From Ricinus communis (lineage: Eukaryota; Streptophyta; Magnoliopsida; Malpighiales; Euphorbiaceae), in NCBI RefSeq assembly GCF_019578655.1, contig NC_063258.1, positions 3,844,001-3,908,000 on the forward strand: a stretch of DNA of 64,000 bases, written 5' to 3'. This document shows, in pieces, positions 60,150 to 64,000 of the stretch. A model generated the notes under the pieces. It was not told the origin of the DNA and made no database searches. It saw nothing but the letters and a program-made list of their open reading frames with translations. The translations under genes and the position numbers were made by a program. Each line of letters opens with the position of its first letter. Within the stretch, counting starts at the first letter, position 1.

Positions 60150-60770
60150 CATGCATATGTATATATCCCTATCCCCCACATTGCCTTGCCCCATCTCTTT
60201 GAATGAAATTCACTCACCACTCCCCACTCACCACTTCCATTAAATTCATTCTTGTTATTCATCATTTTTTATTTTTTATTTTTGCAATTAAGAGTCGGCA
60301 AAAATCTTAAGAATGATAGACCATTCAAATATCACTATCAAACTTGAAATGTTATTAACATTAATCAGCTATAATTAGCTTATTCTGATGTAATTTGATT
60401 AATAAATACTAATAAACATATGTTAATTACGGTATATATTTTGAATTTATCAATATGATACTGATGCTATTTAAAATTTATATATTTTTTTATACATTAA
60501 TATATGAGTATTTTTTTTTAGATGTAATATTTTATAAGAGGCGTACATACTTAGAGTAGTCTTTCCGCTTTTTTTTTTTTTTTTATGCCCTAGAAAAAAT
60601 ATAAAAAAAATAAAAATCTATGGAAGTTCAACTAACTAGAAAGTGCCTCAACTTCATATGACAACTATACATATTTGTACTGTAAAAATGAACTGACAAG
60701 TCTAAGTTGTTGGAATCAATCCGGGAAGAGTCTGACCGAAGTGAGGTCTGGTCATGGGATGTACATATAT

Positions 60771-60771
<1 letters not shown>

Positions 60772-60832
<61 letters not shown>
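60772..60832. repeat. (GA)n microsatellite
   Basis: About 30 GA units. The open frame running through it (RERERE) is a by-product of the repeat. Confidence 0.95.
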
Positions 60833-60833
<1 letters not shown>

Positions 60834-63239
60834 TGGTGGTGGGGTTATATAGTCTTAAAGGGCATGGCGGTGATGGATTGCGATGGCTCCTTAATTATAT
60901 ATATATTTCATTGCAGAAGAAGACTTGGACTGTGTATAAATGGTGGAGGTGCCAGAGCAAAATCTCTACCAAACACTTCTAACTTTTTTAGTACTGTCAT
61001 TATGGCTTTTGTCAAGCTTCACCCGTCCTTACAGTTTTAATGCCATATGACATCCAAGAGAGACATTCTTAATGGGTGTCTCATGCATTATTAAACTATA
61101 TACATATATATTTCTTTTCTTCTTATTATTAGTTCATATTAGTTGAAAGAAGCTCAATCTTTGATCAAGAATATCTCTTTGGAGGCAAGGAATGATCAGT
61201 AGGGGGATTCTATAGGTTAAATGCAAGTTTGTAATCCAATACCTAATATGATTACATGTTAATATAAATAAGACTGTATATGAGACCTTTCTCTTTTGTT
61301 TTCTTTTCCTTCTTATATATAACAATGTTAAAGGTTCTAATCAAGCAAAAATGCAACCCGAATCTCCAATGACAACACGTATGAACTGAGAAAGAGAGAA
61401 CAGTTAAAAATGATACTAGATTTCGGTGATCCAGCTCCTATGCCTAAGTTAAGTCATGATTTAAAGAAAAAAAAAAACATATCATTACTTAGTCAAGAAT
61501 AGGAAATAAGAATGCACCTTACCTTTTATATATTAGGCTTAGGCATTATAAAAATGGTCTTCCATCTTACATTTAACCTTAGCATTTTCTTTTGATGAAG
61601 CTATGCATCCACTTTATTGTATTTTCTATTTGGTATACATTTAATTCAGTTTTTATATTCTATTCGAAAGTGATTATGCATGAAAAATATAAAAAAGATA
61701 GCCATTTGTACTCCCTAAACAATGGTTAAATTAAGACTCCTATGTATGTAGTAATAGTAATGGAAACAAGAAATATAAAGCATAACCATTGTCTTTCTCT
61801 TAAAATAAGTGTCCAAGAGAGATGAAGCTAATATTTTGTTAGTTCCTATCATTGTTAATGGGACTTTGATGTTAATAAGATTTCTCTCTCAATAATCTCT
61901 CATCTCCTCTTTTTACCTCCTTCAAATATAAATGCATACACACACACACACACGCACACATATATATATATATATATGATAATGAACAAACAAGAGGAAA
62001 ATATTTAGAATGAGACAAAAAAAAGATAAGTAGAAGATCATTGTTTGTCGAATCTTCATAGAGAAAAGTCACCAGTCGACGTGTCAAGATAATAATCTTG
62101 TGGTTGTAAATCTATGAAAAATATTTAGCATATAATATATAATAATAATCATCAATTTGAAATTTTAATTTAAGCCCTCAATATTTTAATAATTACCCAA
62201 TTAAATATTATTTGCACATGTTAAAAAAATAAAGAGGAAAAAAAAGGTTAAATTAAATCATATATAAATATAATAATTATTCTTTTCTCCTTTTTTACTT
62301 TTCGAATAAAAATTAAAATATGATGAAAGTGAGAAGAATTAAATAATTAACTAAGCTAATCTTCTTCATAAATTAACATTATTATCAGTAATTTCTTCTA
62401 CCTTAATAATTCTATTGTGTGTCCTCAATAAAGTTATGCACAAAACAAAAAAAGAAAAGAAATAATAATAAGTGTGCAAGTTGGTAAAGATGAATTCAAT
62501 TTATGAAGAACCATATGATTGAACCATTTGAGAAGGGACTCAAGACACCGTGTCCTTAGTCTGTAGCAATGATAATTAATTATCATGTATGCAACTTGTA
62601 GAAGCTAAACCATGACTGGAAATTTTGAATAGAAATGATCACTATACGTACTCCTCACCCTACATCAAAAACCTAATTAAGTGTCGTATTGATAGTGAGA
62701 GACTTGAAGTTACCTATCAAATTTGATAGCCAAAAAAATCTACAAGGTGGTTCCCCTGATGTGGAATTTAGTAACGGCTTCCACCTTTTTTTTTTTCTTT
62801 TTTAAAAAGAAGAATTAAATAAAATAAGATTTTCAATTATATATGACGACAACGAATTTTATCCCATATTATCCAAGAATCGAGAGGATTTGAGTCTTAT
62901 ATAATTCAATATTACCTCAATCTCTTAGGATTCTTTTTTTAAAAAGAATAAAATTGTGAGTCTATGAGCTGAAAAGTGAATAGTCCCTCAAGAGCTATAT
63001 CTAAATAACTCAATTATAAGTGGATAATAACTAGTGTCGTGAGCATAAAATGCTAATCAACATGAAAACATATGGAAATTCGAAACTTCAATCGAAACTT
63101 AAATATGCAGCTGCGTTAAAACTATTGAAATAGTATTTTGTCATTCGTAAAAGGCACAAACAATAACTTCATTGGATTGTTGGCAAACCTCAACCTTTTT
63201 ATATTTAGCGTAATCTAGACTTGCAAAGATAAAAAACAG
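60833..63239. other. Intergenic region, no gene recognised
   Basis: AT-rich. Contains a compound (CA)n(TA)n microsatellite at about 61938-61977. Frames on both strands are short and without family resemblance. Confidence 0.45.
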
Positions 63240-64000
63240 GTAAATTGCCCAGCTGATACCTATCCTTTGGATCATATTTTAAATTGATACCAATACTTTA
63301 ATTTGAATATAATTGGTATCCAAACTACACAAAAGTATATCAATTTAGGGTAGCTCTACAATTTCTGACCATTTGATGCTGATTTGGCAATCTGAGGAAT
63401 ATATTCCGTTTGATTCTCTGCCTAAGCATGTGCCATGTCATAGAAGTTAGTCCAATCAACCAGCGGGTTCCACTCCCTAACTTCTCCTAAATTAAAACTA
63501 AATTTTCCCAAATTGAACCCTAACTGACACTAGAAAAAACCCTAGCCCCAAATTCACCCTTATATCGCTCTATTGGTCTTACTCATCTATTTGAATGCCC
63601 AAACAACTCAAAAAAGACTTCCATTATCCCTCTGTAAGTAATAGAAAAGAGAGATTTTAGGGTGAGCTGCTTTATGCTAAAGACGCAATATCAAGAATAC
63701 AAATTTCTCAATGTGCATATAGGAAATGACCTCACTGTAGAGTATCAAGGATCGAAAGAAATCCTGGCTGTAAATTTTAGGGTCGCTCTTACATCAATGT
63801 AAGTCGTCTTTTAATGATAGAACTTAAACCTTTAGTTATGTTTGATGAATCTTTGGTATTGTGGTTGTAGGCTTCGAGTTGTGATTTGGGAGAATGAGAA
63901 GATTGTGATGTTATTGACAAGGTTGATGCGACTGAATTCAAGCTTAGAGAAACTTGGGGTAGTTCTAGAATTGAAGTTGGTAGGGTTCAGTTAAAGCAGC
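63240..64000 (+). mobile_element. Possible Mutator-like element, 5' part, cut by window end
   Basis: The stretch at 63245-63420 (TAAATTGCCCAGCTGATACC, then TTGATACCAATACTTTAATTT, then TTGGTATCCAAACTACAC) has the repeated 'GGTACC/GATACC' phrasing I associate with ends of plant MULEs. It is followed by a leader and a short frame at about 63703-63800 (FLNVHIGNDLTVEYQGSKEI) with a GTAAGT donor. No transposase core is visible before the window ends, so this is a weak call. Confidence 0.3.

Noticed and set aside
60675..61040. 121-codon plus-strand frame
   Set aside because: Most of its middle is RERERE from a (GA)n microsatellite; the remainder has no family resemblance.
1..64000. tRNA, rRNA, conserved miRNA precursors, CRISPR arrays
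   Set aside because: No cloverleaf, rRNA or familiar plant miRNA sequence was spotted by eye, and CRISPR-type spaced repeats are absent; a covariance-model scan would be needed to exclude ncRNAs.

Overview
The window is nuclear DNA from a flowering plant. Gene bodies carry many short GT-AG introns and the intergenic DNA is very AT-rich. Degraded Ty3/gypsy and Ty1/copia retrotransposons, a hAT-like element, SINE-like pieces and (AT)n/(GA)n/(ATT)n microsatellites fill the space between genes. The general look and the gene families fit a rosid, perhaps Euphorbiaceae or another Malpighiales, but nothing here fixes the species. All exon models were assembled by eye from reading frame, splice sites and family resemblance; no alignment or search was run.

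Layout. 1-4.5 kb: the 3' end of a Ty3/gypsy element (integrase remnant, polypurine tract, one LTR) between two inverted copies of another repeat. 5.38-12.17 kb (+): a complete 19-exon LRR receptor kinase of the HPCA1/At5g49770 type. 12.55-13.90 kb (-): a single-exon Golgi-type methyltransferase-like protein, convergent with the kinase. 14-16.35 kb: AT-rich DNA with degenerate duplications and an LTR-like piece. 16.35-22.2 kb (-): a decayed Ty3/gypsy element with PBS and 5' LTR, abutting a 5'-truncated CYP716-like P450 pseudogene (22.2-23.5 kb, +). 23.78-25.21 kb: a non-autonomous hAT-like element with an exact 8-bp target duplication. 25.2-31.5 kb: AT-rich desert holding copy A of a 1.6-kb repeat. 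31.52-33.09 kb (-): a START-domain lipid-binding protein. 34.20-38.31 kb (-): a cinnamoyl-CoA-reductase-like SDR. 38.3-41.2 kb: AT-rich tandem duplication and microsatellites. 41.2-44.05 kb (-): Ty1/copia remnant. 44.05-45.8 kb: LTR-like DNA with an internal duplication. 46.14-52.28 kb (+): a 10-exon YacP/Rae1-like NYN nuclease. 52.3-64 kb: gene-poor DNA with copy B of the 1.6-kb repeat, microsatellites and, at the far end, a possible Mutator-like fragment.

The five intact genes are unrelated housekeeping or signalling loci, not a cluster with a joint function: an apoplastic sensor kinase, a secretory-pathway methyltransferase, a lipid-binding START protein, an NADPH-dependent reductase and a probable RNA endonuclease. 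The most notable items are the cysteine arrangement of the HPCA1-like receptor, the plant version of a bacterial ribosome-linked mRNA endonuclease family, the P450 gene cut off at a retrotransposon edge, and several repeats that I could delimit but not name. I saw no convincing sign of a wholly new multi-gene system.
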